A DNA stretch of 64,000 bases, taken from NCBI RefSeq assembly GCF_005864045.1, contig NZ_VBSP01000002.1:62001-126000 (forward strand). The letters are read 5' to 3'. Positions within the stretch are counted from its first letter, which is position 1, and each line of letters opens with the position of its first letter. The translations under genes and the position numbers were made by a program. The stretch comes from Ruoffia tabacinasalis (GTDB taxonomy: Bacteria; Bacillota; Bacilli; Lactobacillales; Aerococcaceae). The notes under the pieces are model-generated. The model was not told where the DNA came from, did not search any database, and saw only the letters and a program-made list of their open reading frames with translations. Positions 31,129 to 40,459 of the stretch are shown here, piece after piece.

Positions 31129-32148
31129 CTAGCGTGAGCGACGCTCGTGTTCTTTACCTTGTTTATTTAGTTCTTTCAGCATCTTTCCTGCACCAATTGC
31201 GACACTATCGAGAGGTATCTTAGATAAGTGCACAGGGATACCAATTTCGTCATACAATCTTTCAGGTAGACGCTTCAATAAGGCGCCACCGCCCGATAGG
31301 ACAATGCCAGATTCCATTATATCAACAGAAAGCTCAGGTTTCGTCACTTCTAATACTTGTTTAATTGACGTTACGATCATCGAGATGACTTCATCTAAGG
31401 CTTCAGAAACAACCTTAGCATATATAATTCGCTCATCTGGAACACCAGTTGCGATATTACGACCTTTAACGACCATCTTATCATTTTTATCATATTCAGT
31501 AAATTTCGCATTCCCAATTTCTATCTTCAATGCTTCTGCTTCACCATAGCCAATGGCTAATTGATAATTTTCTCGAACAAATGCTTGAATCGCTTCATTC
31601 ATGCGATTCCCACCTGCACGGGTTGTAATATCATCTACTACTTCTCCGTAGGAAATTGTCGCTACATCTGTTGTTCCACCACCAATATCGACCACCATCT
31701 TTCCGCGGGGTTCGGATATCGATAAGTCAGCACCTAAAGCTGCTGCAAACGGCTCCTCAATGATCATAGCACGTGAAATTCCTAAGTCTTTAATGGCGTC
31801 AATCATTGCTCGTCTTTCAACTTTTGAAATATTACTTGGCACACAGATAACTACTTCTGGCCGTGAAATGGACCGATGAACAGCTTGTTTTATATAGTGC
31901 GATAACATCTGTTTTGTTAATCCGAAATTTGCAATAACCCCATCACGCATTGGCCGAATAATTTCATATTTGTCAGAGGTTCTTCCAACTAACTGCTCAG
32001 CTTCTTTTCCAAAGGCAACAATTTCACCAGTTTCTATTTGCTTGGCAACAATGGAAGGTTCTCTCAGCGCAATGCCTTTTTTCTCAATATAAATGATGGT
32101 GTTAGCAGTACCGAGGTCAATGCCTAGTCTTTGCTTATTCCAAAACAT
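31129..32148 (-). CDS. mreB: Rod shape-determining actin MreB
   Basis: The ATG at 32148 (MFWNKQRLG) has AAGGAGG upstream and gives 339 residues. The actin-fold motifs are present: GIDLGTANTIIY (phosphate 1), VDIGGGTTDVATI (phosphate 2) and ESGIVLSGGGALLKRLP (adenosine). MreB filaments guide cell-wall elongation, so this organism is probably a rod or ovoid. Confidence 0.97.
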   Translation of the reverse strand: MFWNKQRLGIDLGTANTIIYIEKKGIALREPSIVAKQIETGEIVAFGKEAEQLVGRTSDKYEIIRPMRDGVIANFGLTKQMLSHYIKQAVHRSISRPEVVICVPSNISKVERRAMIDAIKDLGISRAMIIEEPFAAALGADLSISEPRGKMVVDIGGGTTDVATISYGEVVDDITTRAGGNRMNEAIQAFVRENYQLAIGYGEAEALKIEIGNAKFTEYDKNDKMVVKGRNIATGVPDERIIYAKVVSEALDEVISMIVTSIKQVLEVTKPELSVDIMESGIVLSGGGALLKRLPERLYDEIGIPVHLSKIPLDSVAIGAGKMLKELNKQGKEHERRSR

Positions 32149-32341
32149 TGCTTCTCCTCCTTTTGACAAGAATATAATCATACCAAAACATTATAGCAAA
32201 CCAATCAGTCAAAAAGCTACCAAACTTCACACTCTTAATAAAATTATATAAGTTTTTTTCATTTTGTAAACTAAATAACTAGGATTTACTCGAACTTCTT
32301 AAGTAAGACTTATTATTCTTCTAATTTTTTCCATAAAAAAA

Positions 32342-32359
32342 GGGCTGTCTTGCTAGCCC
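32342..32359 (-). terminator. Terminator after the aldehyde dehydrogenase gene
   Basis: In the leftward transcript GGGCT pairs with AGCCC (loop of 8), followed by TTTTTTT (32335-32341). It lies 10 nt beyond the stop codon. Confidence 0.78.
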
Positions 32360-32369
32360 CTGGTAAAAT

Positions 32370-33773
32370 TTATTTAAATATCGCTTTAATTTCTAAGTAA
32401 TCTTCAATTCCGTAGTGGCCTTTCTCCCGGCCAACACCCGATTGTTTATAACCTCCGAAAGGTGCCGCATTGTTAACTGTCGCTCCGTTAACAATAACAT
32501 TTCCTGTTCTAAGTTGACGAGCTACTTCTAAAGCTTCTTCTTCGTCACCCACAACAGCGCCGCTTAGACCGTATTCTGAGTCGTTCGCGATTTCAATGGC
32601 TTCAGCGACATCTTTATAAGTAATAACTGAAAGCACTGGGCCAAAGATTTCTTCTTGTGCGATAGTCATATCGTTAGAAACATTCACAAATACAGTTGGT
32701 TCAACAAAGTACCCTTTACGGTCAATTTCATTCCCACCAATAAGAACTTCCGCTCCTTCTTGTTTTCCTTTTTCAATGTATTCAAGAACTGTTTCTTTTT
32801 GTCCTTTTGAAACTAGGGGACCAACAACAACCTCTTTATCATTTGGGTCGCCGACTTTAGCCTCTTCGACATATTCAACAAGAGCCTTTTTCACGGCGTC
32901 AAGTTCATCTTCTGGCACAAGTAAGCGAGTTAACGCAGAACACGATTGTCCTGTATTATTTAATACCGTATCCATTGAAGATTTCACTGCTGTTTGTAAA
33001 TCACCATTTTTTAAATAAACTAAGGCAGATTTACCACCTAGTTCAAGTACAAGCTTTTTAATGCCACCTTTAGCTCTGTCGAATAAATTACGACCGACAT
33101 CCGTCGAACCTGTGAAGGAAATTAAGCCGACATCAGAATGTCCTGCTAAGTAGTCCCCTAAATCACTTCCGCTACCTGTAATTAAGTTGAAAACACCTTT
33201 AGGTAACCCAGCTTCATCAATGATTTCAGCTAGTATCATTGCGGTTATCGGTGTATCCGAAGCAGGTTTAACAACGACTGTATTACCTGCTAAGAGTGCG
33301 GGTGTAATTTTACGTTGAATTTGGTTTAAAGGATAGTTCCATGGTGTAACAGCTGCAACAACACCAACGCCCTCTTTCATAATGGTCGCATTCTCAATTT
33401 CTTCTATAAAATCAAATTGTTTTAATGCTTCAACAGAAGCCTCTAGTTCTTCAGCTGAACGAACAACTTGAGAATATTCACTAAAACTACGAGCAGATCC
33501 TAGTTCTGCTACGACTGAGTCTGTAATTTCCTCTGCTCTTTCACGAATGCCTTTTCCAATTTTTAAGACATATTCCGCGCGTTCTTCAGGTGATAACGTG
33601 TTCCAACTTGGGAATGCTCTTTTTGCAGCTGCAATAGCTTTATTCGCGTCCTCTTTATTTCCAATGGGAACTTTCGCAATGACTTCCTCGGTTGTAGGGT
33701 TAATAACATCTTTTGTCTCTGGGCTTTGACTATTTGTCCAAGCACCATCGATATACATTTGGTAAGATTTCAC
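32370..33773 (-). CDS. NAD(P)-dependent aldehyde dehydrogenase
   Basis: This is a 467-residue enzyme starting at the GTG at 33773 (AAAGGGGA 7 nt upstream). It has WNYPL near residue 140 (oxyanion region), FTGSTDVG (cofactor loop), LELGGKSALV (general base Glu), NTGQSCSAL (catalytic Cys) and EEIFGPVLSV. It oxidises an aldehyde to its acid; the substrate cannot be read from sequence. It is a single-gene unit placed between csp and mreB. Confidence 0.94.
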   Translation of the reverse strand: MKSYQMYIDGAWTNSQSPETKDVINPTTEEVIAKVPIGNKEDANKAIAAAKRAFPSWNTLSPEERAEYVLKIGKGIRERAEEITDSVVAELGSARSFSEYSQVVRSAEELEASVEALKQFDFIEEIENATIMKEGVGVVAAVTPWNYPLNQIQRKITPALLAGNTVVVKPASDTPITAMILAEIIDEAGLPKGVFNLITGSGSDLGDYLAGHSDVGLISFTGSTDVGRNLFDRAKGGIKKLVLELGGKSALVYLKNGDLQTAVKSSMDTVLNNTGQSCSALTRLLVPEDELDAVKKALVEYVEEAKVGDPNDKEVVVGPLVSKGQKETVLEYIEKGKQEGAEVLIGGNEIDRKGYFVEPTVFVNVSNDMTIAQEEIFGPVLSVITYKDVAEAIEIANDSEYGLSGAVVGDEEEALEVARQLRTGNVIVNGATVNNAAPFGGYKQSGVGREKGHYGIEDYLEIKAIFK

Positions 33774-33928
33774 TAATATTTCCCCTTTCATGATTATAAG
33801 CATCATATGTTTAAATTCATTCAATAAATACATGAGTCACTATCAATATAATGGTTTAATATTTACTCTGTTCACAATTCAGTCTATCATCGGAAGCGCT
33901 TTCATTCAATTTATATGCATATAAAAAA

Positions 33929-33950
33929 GCTCAAGACAAATGTCCTGAGC
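33929..33950 (-). terminator. Terminator of the cold-shock gene
   Basis: GCTCAGGACA pairs with TGTCTTGAGC around a 2-nt loop with one G-U pair, followed by TTTTTT, 43 nt after the csp stop. Confidence 0.85.
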
Positions 33951-33992
33951 CTTACTCTTTAAAGAGATTTTAATTAGTCATTGTTAACAAAA

Positions 33993-34193
33993 TTATAGTT
34001 TATTAACGTTAGCTGCTTGAGGTCCGCGAGCTCCTTCTTCAATATCGAAAGATACTTCTTGACCTTCTTCTAAAGACTTGAATCCGTCACCTTGGATTGC
34101 TGAGAAATGTACAAATACGTCCGCTTCTCCATCACGTTCGATGAATCCAAAACCTTTACCAGCGTCAAACCATTTTACTTTTCCTTCTGCCAT
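33993..34193 (-). CDS. Cold-shock protein, CspA family
   Basis: The ATG at 34193 (MAEGKVKWF) is better placed than the one 6 nt earlier, giving the usual 66 residues. KGFGFIERD and DVFVHFSAI are RNP1 and RNP2. It binds single-stranded RNA and DNA. The long 5' untranslated region (about 34194-34330) is usual for csp genes and may be structured. Confidence 0.96.
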   Translation of the reverse strand: MAEGKVKWFDAGKGFGFIERDGEADVFVHFSAIQGDGFKSLEEGQEVSFDIEEGARGPQAANVNKL

Positions 34194-34351
34194 TTTCATA
34201 GCCTCCTCTTCGTGCCTAGCACTTGTATTATATTCTTGCTGATGGTACGAATTGAATTATTTAAAAAACTTTCTTACCTCTGACAAAAACATATGTTAAT
34301 GTTATCACAATGGATAAAAAATGCAATATTTTTACATTTTTATTTAAAATT

Positions 34352-35047
34352 TTAATCAAATAAGTTCGTGGTTTCATGAATACTTAAATATTCATGCTGC
34401 CCTATAATCAAATGATCCAAAACATTAATCCCCATTAACTCACCACACGCAATCATTCGCCTAGTAAAGTGTAAGTCTGCTGGGCTTGGTTGTGTATCCC
34501 CACTTGGATGATTATGAGCGATGATAATTCGAGCCGTTGGATACTTTACCGCTTCTTTGAAAATCTCTCTAGGATGCGCGACAGAACTATTTACGGAGCC
34601 AATAAATATAGTCTGTTTCTTAATAATTTCATTTTTGGTATTAAGAAATAACACAACAAGATGTTCTTGATGTAAATCAGCCATTTCTGTAATGAGCCAT
34701 TCCCCAGCAGACTTGGTAGACACAATATGTCCATACTTTGGTACTGCACTCGTCGCAATCCGGTAACCTAATTCTATCGCGGCTTTAAGCTCAATAGCCT
34801 TCACCGGTCCGACACCTTTGACTTGTTGAAACTCTTCAATGCTGGAATGTTTTAATTCATTTAAATTTTGAAAGTGATCGATAAATCGCAAGGCAAGATT
34901 GAGTACATTCTCTTCCCGCGTCCCTGTCCTAAACAATATTGCTAATAATTCCTGATCTGACAAAGCTTTTTCACCATAGGTCAGTAATCTTTCCCTCGGT
35001 TGCAAATCTTTTGGAACTTCTCGAATAAATGATTTTGAAATGTTCAT
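34352..35047 (-). CDS. radC: RadC/JAB-domain DNA repair-associated protein
   Basis: I start it at the ATG at 35047 (MNISKSFIR) after GGAGG, giving 231 residues. An N-terminal helix-hairpin-helix (SIEEFQQVKGVGPVKAIELKAA) precedes the JAB metalloprotease-like motif HNHPSGDTQPSPAD with the upstream catalytic Glu region. Exact role of RadC is disputed. It follows folC and valS in one transcript. Confidence 0.94.
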   Translation of the reverse strand: MNISKSFIREVPKDLQPRERLLTYGEKALSDQELLAILFRTGTREENVLNLALRFIDHFQNLNELKHSSIEEFQQVKGVGPVKAIELKAAIELGYRIATSAVPKYGHIVSTKSAGEWLITEMADLHQEHLVVLFLNTKNEIIKKQTIFIGSVNSSVAHPREIFKEAVKYPTARIIIAHNHPSGDTQPSPADLHFTRRMIACGELMGINVLDHLIIGQHEYLSIHETTNLFD

Positions 35048-35103
35048 AAAAAATACCTCCTTTTTGTGTATATATATAAATACGCAAAAAAGAGGCATTT
35101 CCA

Positions 35104-36444
35104 TTATTTTATTTTCACTTTTTTCAAAAATAATTGTCTCACATCTGAAACAAAGTACAATGAACCTGTAACTAATAGGATTTTTTCCTTGGTCTCATCA
35201 GCTTTCTCAACAAATTCTAAAAGAAAACTTTGCCAGTCCTCAACCATCTCAAAAGAAGTATCAAGTAACTCATCTGCTAACTCTTCAAAATCATCAATCG
35301 ACATCGCTTTTCGATGATCGAATTGAGTTAAATAAAGATTATCAGCTTCAAAGGATTGTAATATCGGCAATTGCTCATCTTGATTTTTTGTTGATAAGCC
35401 TGCATACAAAATAGTGATTTCTTTATCATAGAAATATTCATCGACCAATGATTTTAGAGCAGTTAAACCATGCGCATTATGAGCACCATCGATATAAATA
35501 ATTGGGTTTTCCGAAATTTTCTCCATTCGGGCCATCCATTTTGTATGTTTTAACGCATAAGCAGCATCTTCAAAATTAATGTACTGACCGTGATGTGACA
35601 TCCAAGCAATAAATGCTTTTAAGGCAATTGTAGCATTATCTATTTGATAACGTCCTAGCATTGTAATTTGCCAATTTCGAACATGTTTTTGACCGTCAAC
35701 GACTTGCCAAAAGTCAAATGATGATCCATTTTCTTTTAAGTTTTGGATATTGTCAAAACCATAATCGACATCAAATTTCACATGCGAACCGTTCATTAAT
35801 TTTGCACGCTCACTTACGACATTTAAGGGAGAGGCTTGGATGGGACCAGTGACTACAATCGATTTTTCTTTAATAATCCCTGACTTTTCAGTAGCTACTG
35901 CTTCAACAGTATCTCCCAATAAATCTTCATGATCTAATCCAATTGTAGTTAATATCGCTAAATCAGCTTTAAATACATTGGTACAATCATTTTCCCCACC
36001 AATACCTACTTCAATTAAACAAACATCTGGTTGTTTTTCCTGGAAGTACAAAGCCATCATGACAGTATATAGTTCAAAGAAAATTAAACGTCCATATTCA
36101 GTTGTTTCCATATATTCATTGACTTCAACCATTTGTTCGATAATTCGAATTAAATCATCATCACTAATATTTTCGCCATTGTAACTGATTCTTTCGTTAA
36201 ATCGCATAATGTGTGGTGATGTAAATGTTCCAACAGCTAGTCCTTGGCTTAATAACAATTCTTTAAGAAAAGTGGTTGTTGATCCTTTACCATTCGTTCC
36301 AGTTATATGAATAACTGGAAGTCCTAGGTGTGGATTATTAACATAGTTCATTGCTGTTTCAATTTTCTTAAGTCCAATTCTTTGTTTAGGATTTTTTTGT
36401 GCATCTAGCCAAGCCGTTGCTTGTTCGACAGTAGTAAATTTCAT
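35104..36444 (-). CDS. folC: Folylpolyglutamate/dihydrofolate synthase
   Basis: The 446-residue Mur-ligase-like enzyme has P-loop HITGTNGKGSTTTF (about 45-58), the FTSPHIMRFNERI omega-loop, IEVGIGGENDCTNV and IYIDGAHNAHGL (C-terminal domain). It adds glutamate to folates. It lies ~107 bp after valS. Confidence 0.95.
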   Translation of the reverse strand: MKFTTVEQATAWLDAQKNPKQRIGLKKIETAMNYVNNPHLGLPVIHITGTNGKGSTTTFLKELLLSQGLAVGTFTSPHIMRFNERISYNGENISDDDLIRIIEQMVEVNEYMETTEYGRLIFFELYTVMMALYFQEKQPDVCLIEVGIGGENDCTNVFKADLAILTTIGLDHEDLLGDTVEAVATEKSGIIKEKSIVVTGPIQASPLNVVSERAKLMNGSHVKFDVDYGFDNIQNLKENGSSFDFWQVVDGQKHVRNWQITMLGRYQIDNATIALKAFIAWMSHHGQYINFEDAAYALKHTKWMARMEKISENPIIYIDGAHNAHGLTALKSLVDEYFYDKEITILYAGLSTKNQDEQLPILQSFEADNLYLTQFDHRKAMSIDDFEELADELLDTSFEMVEDWQSFLLEFVEKADETKEKILLVTGSLYFVSDVRQLFLKKVKIK

Positions 36445-36551
36445 TTTATAATCAAGACTCCCCGTTAATATAATTCGAATATTAACTCCCCTGAAAATAA
36501 TACTTCTTGTTCATTGCCCAATTGTTTCTTTTAGGGAATACTCGTTTTTTT

Positions 36552-39185
36552 TTATAGTGCTTTTAATTCTGCAATTCTTTCGGTAACTGCAGTTAATTGT
36601 TTGTTATAGTCTGCTTCTTTAGCACGTTCTTCATTTACAACGGCTTCAGGAGCTTTTTTAACAAAGTTTTCGTTACCTAATTTTTTAACTAAACGTTCAA
36701 CTTCTTTTTCTAGTTTAGCTTTCTCTTGTTCAAGACGTTTGATTTCGTCTTCAATCTTAATTAAGCCCTCTAATGGCATTAAGATTTGCGCGAATGGTAA
36801 AGTTTGTGTTACAACCTCACTTGGTGTTTCAACTTCGCTACCAATTTCTAAATGCTCTGGGTTACAGAATCGGTGAATATAAGCAATGTTATCTTCTAAT
36901 ACGTTACGATCTGATTCGTCTGTTACTTTGATGTATAAATCAACCGCTTTTGAAAGTGGTGTATTCATCTCATTACGAATTTGACGAACTGAGCGAATAA
37001 TATCAATTAATTTCGTCATTGCTTCTTCACTATCTTTGTCAATGAACTTATCTTGTACAGTTGGATAGTTTGATACAACAATTGACTCGTCTGCGGGAGC
37101 AATTTGTTGCCAAATTTCTTCAGTCACGAATGGCATAATTGGATGTAATAGACGTAAGAATTGGTCTAGAACATATACTAAAATACTTTTCGTTGTTGTA
37201 TTGTCTGTACTATCATCTTGTAAGTTTTCTTTTGTCATTTCGATATACCAATCGCAGTAATCATCCCAAATAAAGTGGTATAACACACGACCCGCTTCAC
37301 CAAACTCAAACTTATCGAATAAGCGAGTAACATTTTCTGTTACGGTTTGTAAACGTGATAAGATCCAACGATCCGCTAAGGTCATATCATCACCAATCTG
37401 AACTTCATCAAGCGTCATATCATCCACATTCATTAATACATAACGACTTGCGTTCCATATCTTATTAATAAAGTTCCATGCTGATGATAGTTTTTCTGGA
37501 ATATAACGAACATCTTGCCCTGGCGCTGAACCATTCGCTAAGAACCAACGTAATGCATCCACACCATACTCTTCAATTACGTCCATTGGATCAATTCCGT
37601 TACCTAAAGATTTACTCATCTTACGTCCTTCAGGGTCACGAATTAAACCATGCATTAAAACATTCTTAAACGGTCTTTCACCAGTAAATTCTAATGATTG
37701 GAAGATCATACGACTTACCCAGAAGAAGATGATATCATATCCAGTTACTAGCGTATTTGTTGGGAAGTAACGTTTAAGATCGTCAGTTTCTTCTGGCCAA
37801 CCCATCGTTGAAAATGGCCATAATGCAGATGAGAACCAAGTATCTAATACGTCTTCATCACGTTCCCAGTTTTCGATATCTGATGGTGCTTCTTCACCAA
37901 CATATACTTCATTTGTTTCTTTATGGTACCAAGCTGGAATTTGATGTCCCCACCATAATTGACGTGAGATAACCCAGTCATGAACATTCTCCATCCAAGT
38001 AATAAATGTATCATTAAATCTTGGTGGGAAGAATTCTACCGCATCATCAGTCTTTTGATTATCGATCGCTTGTTTAGCTAAAGGTTCCATTCTTACGAAC
38101 CATTGAGTTGAAAGATATGGTTCTACAACAGCCCCACTTCTTTCAGAGTGTCCTACAGAGTGTAGGTGTTCTTCAACTTTAATTAAGTAACCTTGTTCTT
38201 TTAAGTCTTTAACTACTTCTTTACGTGCTTGGAAACGGTCCATGCCTTCGTATTTTCCACCGTTAGCATTAATTGATCCATCTTTATGCATCACATTTAG
38301 ACGTTCTAAGTCATGACGATTTCCTACTTCAAAGTCATTAGGATCATGCGCTGGTGTAATCTTAACCACACCTGTTCCGAACTCACGTTCCACGTATTCA
38401 TCGGCTACAACTGGTATTTCACGGTTCATTAGAGGTAATAGAACAGTCTTACCGATTAAGTGTTGGTAACGTTCATCTTCAGGATGAACTGCAATTGCAG
38501 TATCTCCTAACATCGTCTCAGGACGAGTGGTCGCAATTTCTACACGCTCATCTGAACCAACAACTGGATATTCAACATGGTAGAATGCTCCTTGAACATC
38601 TTTATGGATAACTTCAATATCAGATAAAGCTGTTTGTGCTACTGGATCCCAGTTAATGATGTATTCACCGCGATAAATTAAATCTTTCTCGTATAATTTA
38701 ACAAATACTTTATTAACCGCTTTGTTTAAGCCATCATCTAGGGTGAATCTTTCACGAGAGTAATCAACAGATACCCCCATTTTTCCCCATTGTTCACGAA
38801 TGTGTGAAGCATACTCTTCTTTCCATTCCCATGTTTTTTCTAAGAATTTCTCACGACCTAAGTCATGTCTTGAAACACCTTGTTCACGTAATCTTGCTTC
38901 AACTTTTGCTTGAGTTGCGATTCCGGCGTGGTCCATTCCTGGTAACCATAACGTATCGTAACCTTGCATACGTTTTTGACGGATAATCATATCTTGTAAA
39001 GTAACGTCCCAAGCATGTCCTAAATGAAGTTTACCTGTCACGTTAGGAGGTGGAATAACGATTGAATAAGGTTCTGCATTCGGATTCTCACTCGGTTTAA
39101 AAACACCCTTTTCTAGCCATTGTTCATATTTGCCCGCTTCAACTTCTTGCGGTTGGTACTTAGTTGATAATACTTTTTTACTCAT
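36552..39185 (-). CDS. valS: Valyl-tRNA synthetase
   Basis: The 877-residue class I synthetase has the HIGH motif as HLGHA in [16 protein letters not shown], the KMSKS loop in [14 protein letters not shown], an editing domain (about 190-345) with [13 protein letters not shown], and the C-terminal coiled-coil arm ([19 protein letters not shown]). It charges tRNA-Val. A T-box leader lies upstream. Confidence 0.98.
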   Translation of the reverse strand: MSKKVLSTKYQPQEVEAGKYEQWLEKGVFKPSENPNAEPYSIVIPPPNVTGKLHLGHAWDVTLQDMIIRQKRMQGYDTLWLPGMDHAGIATQAKVEARLREQGVSRHDLGREKFLEKTWEWKEEYASHIREQWGKMGVSVDYSRERFTLDDGLNKAVNKVFVKLYEKDLIYRGEYIINWDPVAQTALSDIEVIHKDVQGAFYHVEYPVVGSDERVEIATTRPETMLGDTAIAVHPEDERYQHLIGKTVLLPLMNREIPVVADEYVEREFGTGVVKITPAHDPNDFEVGNRHDLERLNVMHKDGSINANGGKYEGMDRFQARKEVVKDLKEQGYLIKVEEHLHSVGHSERSGAVVEPYLSTQWFVRMEPLAKQAIDNQKTDDAVEFFPPRFNDTFITWMENVHDWVISRQLWWGHQIPAWYHKETNEVYVGEEAPSDIENWERDEDVLDTWFSSALWPFSTMGWPEETDDLKRYFPTNTLVTGYDIIFFWVSRMIFQSLEFTGERPFKNVLMHGLIRDPEGRKMSKSLGNGIDPMDVIEEYGVDALRWFLANGSAPGQDVRYIPEKLSSAWNFINKIWNASRYVLMNVDDMTLDEVQIGDDMTLADRWILSRLQTVTENVTRLFDKFEFGEAGRVLYHFIWDDYCDWYIEMTKENLQDDSTDNTTTKSILVYVLDQFLRLLHPIMPFVTEEIWQQIAPADESIVVSNYPTVQDKFIDKDSEEAMTKLIDIIRSVRQIRNEMNTPLSKAVDLYIKVTDESDRNVLEDNIAYIHRFCNPEHLEIGSEVETPSEVVTQTLPFAQILMPLEGLIKIEDEIKRLEQEKAKLEKEVERLVKKLGNENFVKKAPEAVVNEERAKEADYNKQLTAVTERIAELKAL

Positions 39186-39262
39186 TATGTCAATCCTTTC
39201 TAAGTATAATTATTTTTAGTATGCATTATTAAATCGTATCACTTTATTTTTCTCACAAAAAA

Positions 39263-39475
39263 AGTCCTATGTCTGAACATAGGACGACGTTATCGTGGTA
39301 CCACCTAATTTAATGATTACTCATTCTCTTTGTTCGTATCGAAGTGTCATCTCCGTAAAGCACTCAAAAATATCTTCGCACTTTATTGCTCCAAGCTACC
39401 TTCATCAACATTAGGAACTTTCACCGATTGTTCCCTCTCTGTAGTGTGCTGTCGATTACTCTTCTCTTCTTAGCA
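39263..39475 (-). ncRNA. T-box leader of valS
   Basis: It has the T-box AGGTGGTACCACG at about 39293-39306 and terminator hairpin GTCCTATGT/ACATAGGAC followed by TTTTTTT (39257-39285). A Stem I specifier candidate GTA (39399-39397, inside GAAGGTAGC) encodes valine, agreeing with the downstream gene. Confidence 0.92.
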
Positions 39476-39559
39476 ATGTATTAAAATATAGACATAGTGT
39501 ATCAAATCTTACTACATTCTACAAGTAGCCGACGGCTCATTTTACACAGTTTATTCAAC

Positions 39560-40294
39560 TTAGTTTAACTCAATTTGGTTAAATACATTTGATAAACTGT
39601 CTTCGAAAGTTAAAGCCCCTTGTTGACCCGCTAGAATGATTGTTTTATTAATAACCACTAAATATTCGCCACCAAAATAATTTACTAAACCAGCAGCAGG
39701 ATATACGACTAAAGAAGTTCCTCCAATGATTAGCATGTCTGCTTCTTGAATAGCTTTAATCGCATGATTGAGAATATCTTGATCTAAACCTTCTTGGTAC
39801 AAGACAATATTCGGTCGAACGATTCCTTGATCATCCGGGCATCTTGGAATGCCATCAGCATCTCTTTCTAACTCTGAAATTGTAAATTCTCGATGACATT
39901 TTAGACAATAATTTTCTCTCACCGTTCCATGCAGTTCATAGACTGTCGTACTTCCCGCATCTTGATGCAAGCCGTCAATGTTTTGTGTAATGACTGTGAC
40001 GTCTTTATTTACCTTTTCTAGATCAGCAATAAATTGATGCGTTGAATTTGGTTTTGCATCAGGATAAATTAATTTATCAAAGTAAAAATCAAAGAAAACT
40101 TTAGGATGCTGTTGAAAGAATGAGTGCGAAATAATTTCTTCGGGTGAATATTGGTAACCGGTCTCTTGAACAAAGATTCCTTCTGCCGAACGAAAATCTG
40201 GAATCCCACTTTCAGTCGATACACCTGCCCCACCAAAGAAGACGATACGCTTTGAATCTTTTATTTGTTGTTGTAACTTTTCAATATTATTCAT
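39560..40294 (-). CDS. cobB: Sir2-family NAD-dependent protein deacylase
   Basis: The 244-residue sirtuin has GAGVSTESGIPDFRS (NAD-binding), TQNIDGLHQDAGS and the catalytic His in ELHGTVRE. The zinc ribbon is unusual: CLKC is intact but the second pair reads CPDDQG, with only one cysteine. It removes acyl groups from lysines, using NAD. Confidence 0.94.
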   Translation of the reverse strand: MNNIEKLQQQIKDSKRIVFFGGAGVSTESGIPDFRSAEGIFVQETGYQYSPEEIISHSFFQQHPKVFFDFYFDKLIYPDAKPNSTHQFIADLEKVNKDVTVITQNIDGLHQDAGSTTVYELHGTVRENYCLKCHREFTISELERDADGIPRCPDDQGIVRPNIVLYQEGLDQDILNHAIKAIQEADMLIIGGTSLVVYPAAGLVNYFGGEYLVVINKTIILAGQQGALTFEDSLSNVFNQIELN

Positions 40295-40305
40295 AATAGC
40301 CTCCT

Positions 40306-40449
40306 GATGTCATTGTTAATATTCATATTACTAAAAAACTCTTTATTTTTCATACAAATGACTTTGCTGAAAAATAAGATGTCATTGTTAATATTCATAT
40401 TACTAAAAAACTCTTTATTTTTCATACAAATGACTTTGCTGAAAAATAA
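40306..40449. repeat. Perfect 72-bp tandem duplication at the fbp terminator
   Basis: The 72-bp unit beginning GATGTCATTGTTAATATTCA at 40306 is repeated exactly at 40378-40449. The unit contains one arm and the loop of the fbp terminator. No coding sequence is involved. The absence of differences indicates a recent slippage or an assembly artefact. Confidence 0.93.
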
Positions 40450-40455
40450 AGAGTT
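40409..40455 (-). terminator. Terminator of fbp
   Basis: AACTCTTTATTTTTC (40409-40423) is perfectly complementary to GAAAAATAAAGAGTT (40441-40455), and A-rich DNA to the left gives a T run in leftward RNA. The duplicated left copy keeps the left arm but only GAAAAATAA of the right arm, so it forms a shorter stem. Confidence 0.82.
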
Positions 40456-40459
40456 CTAA

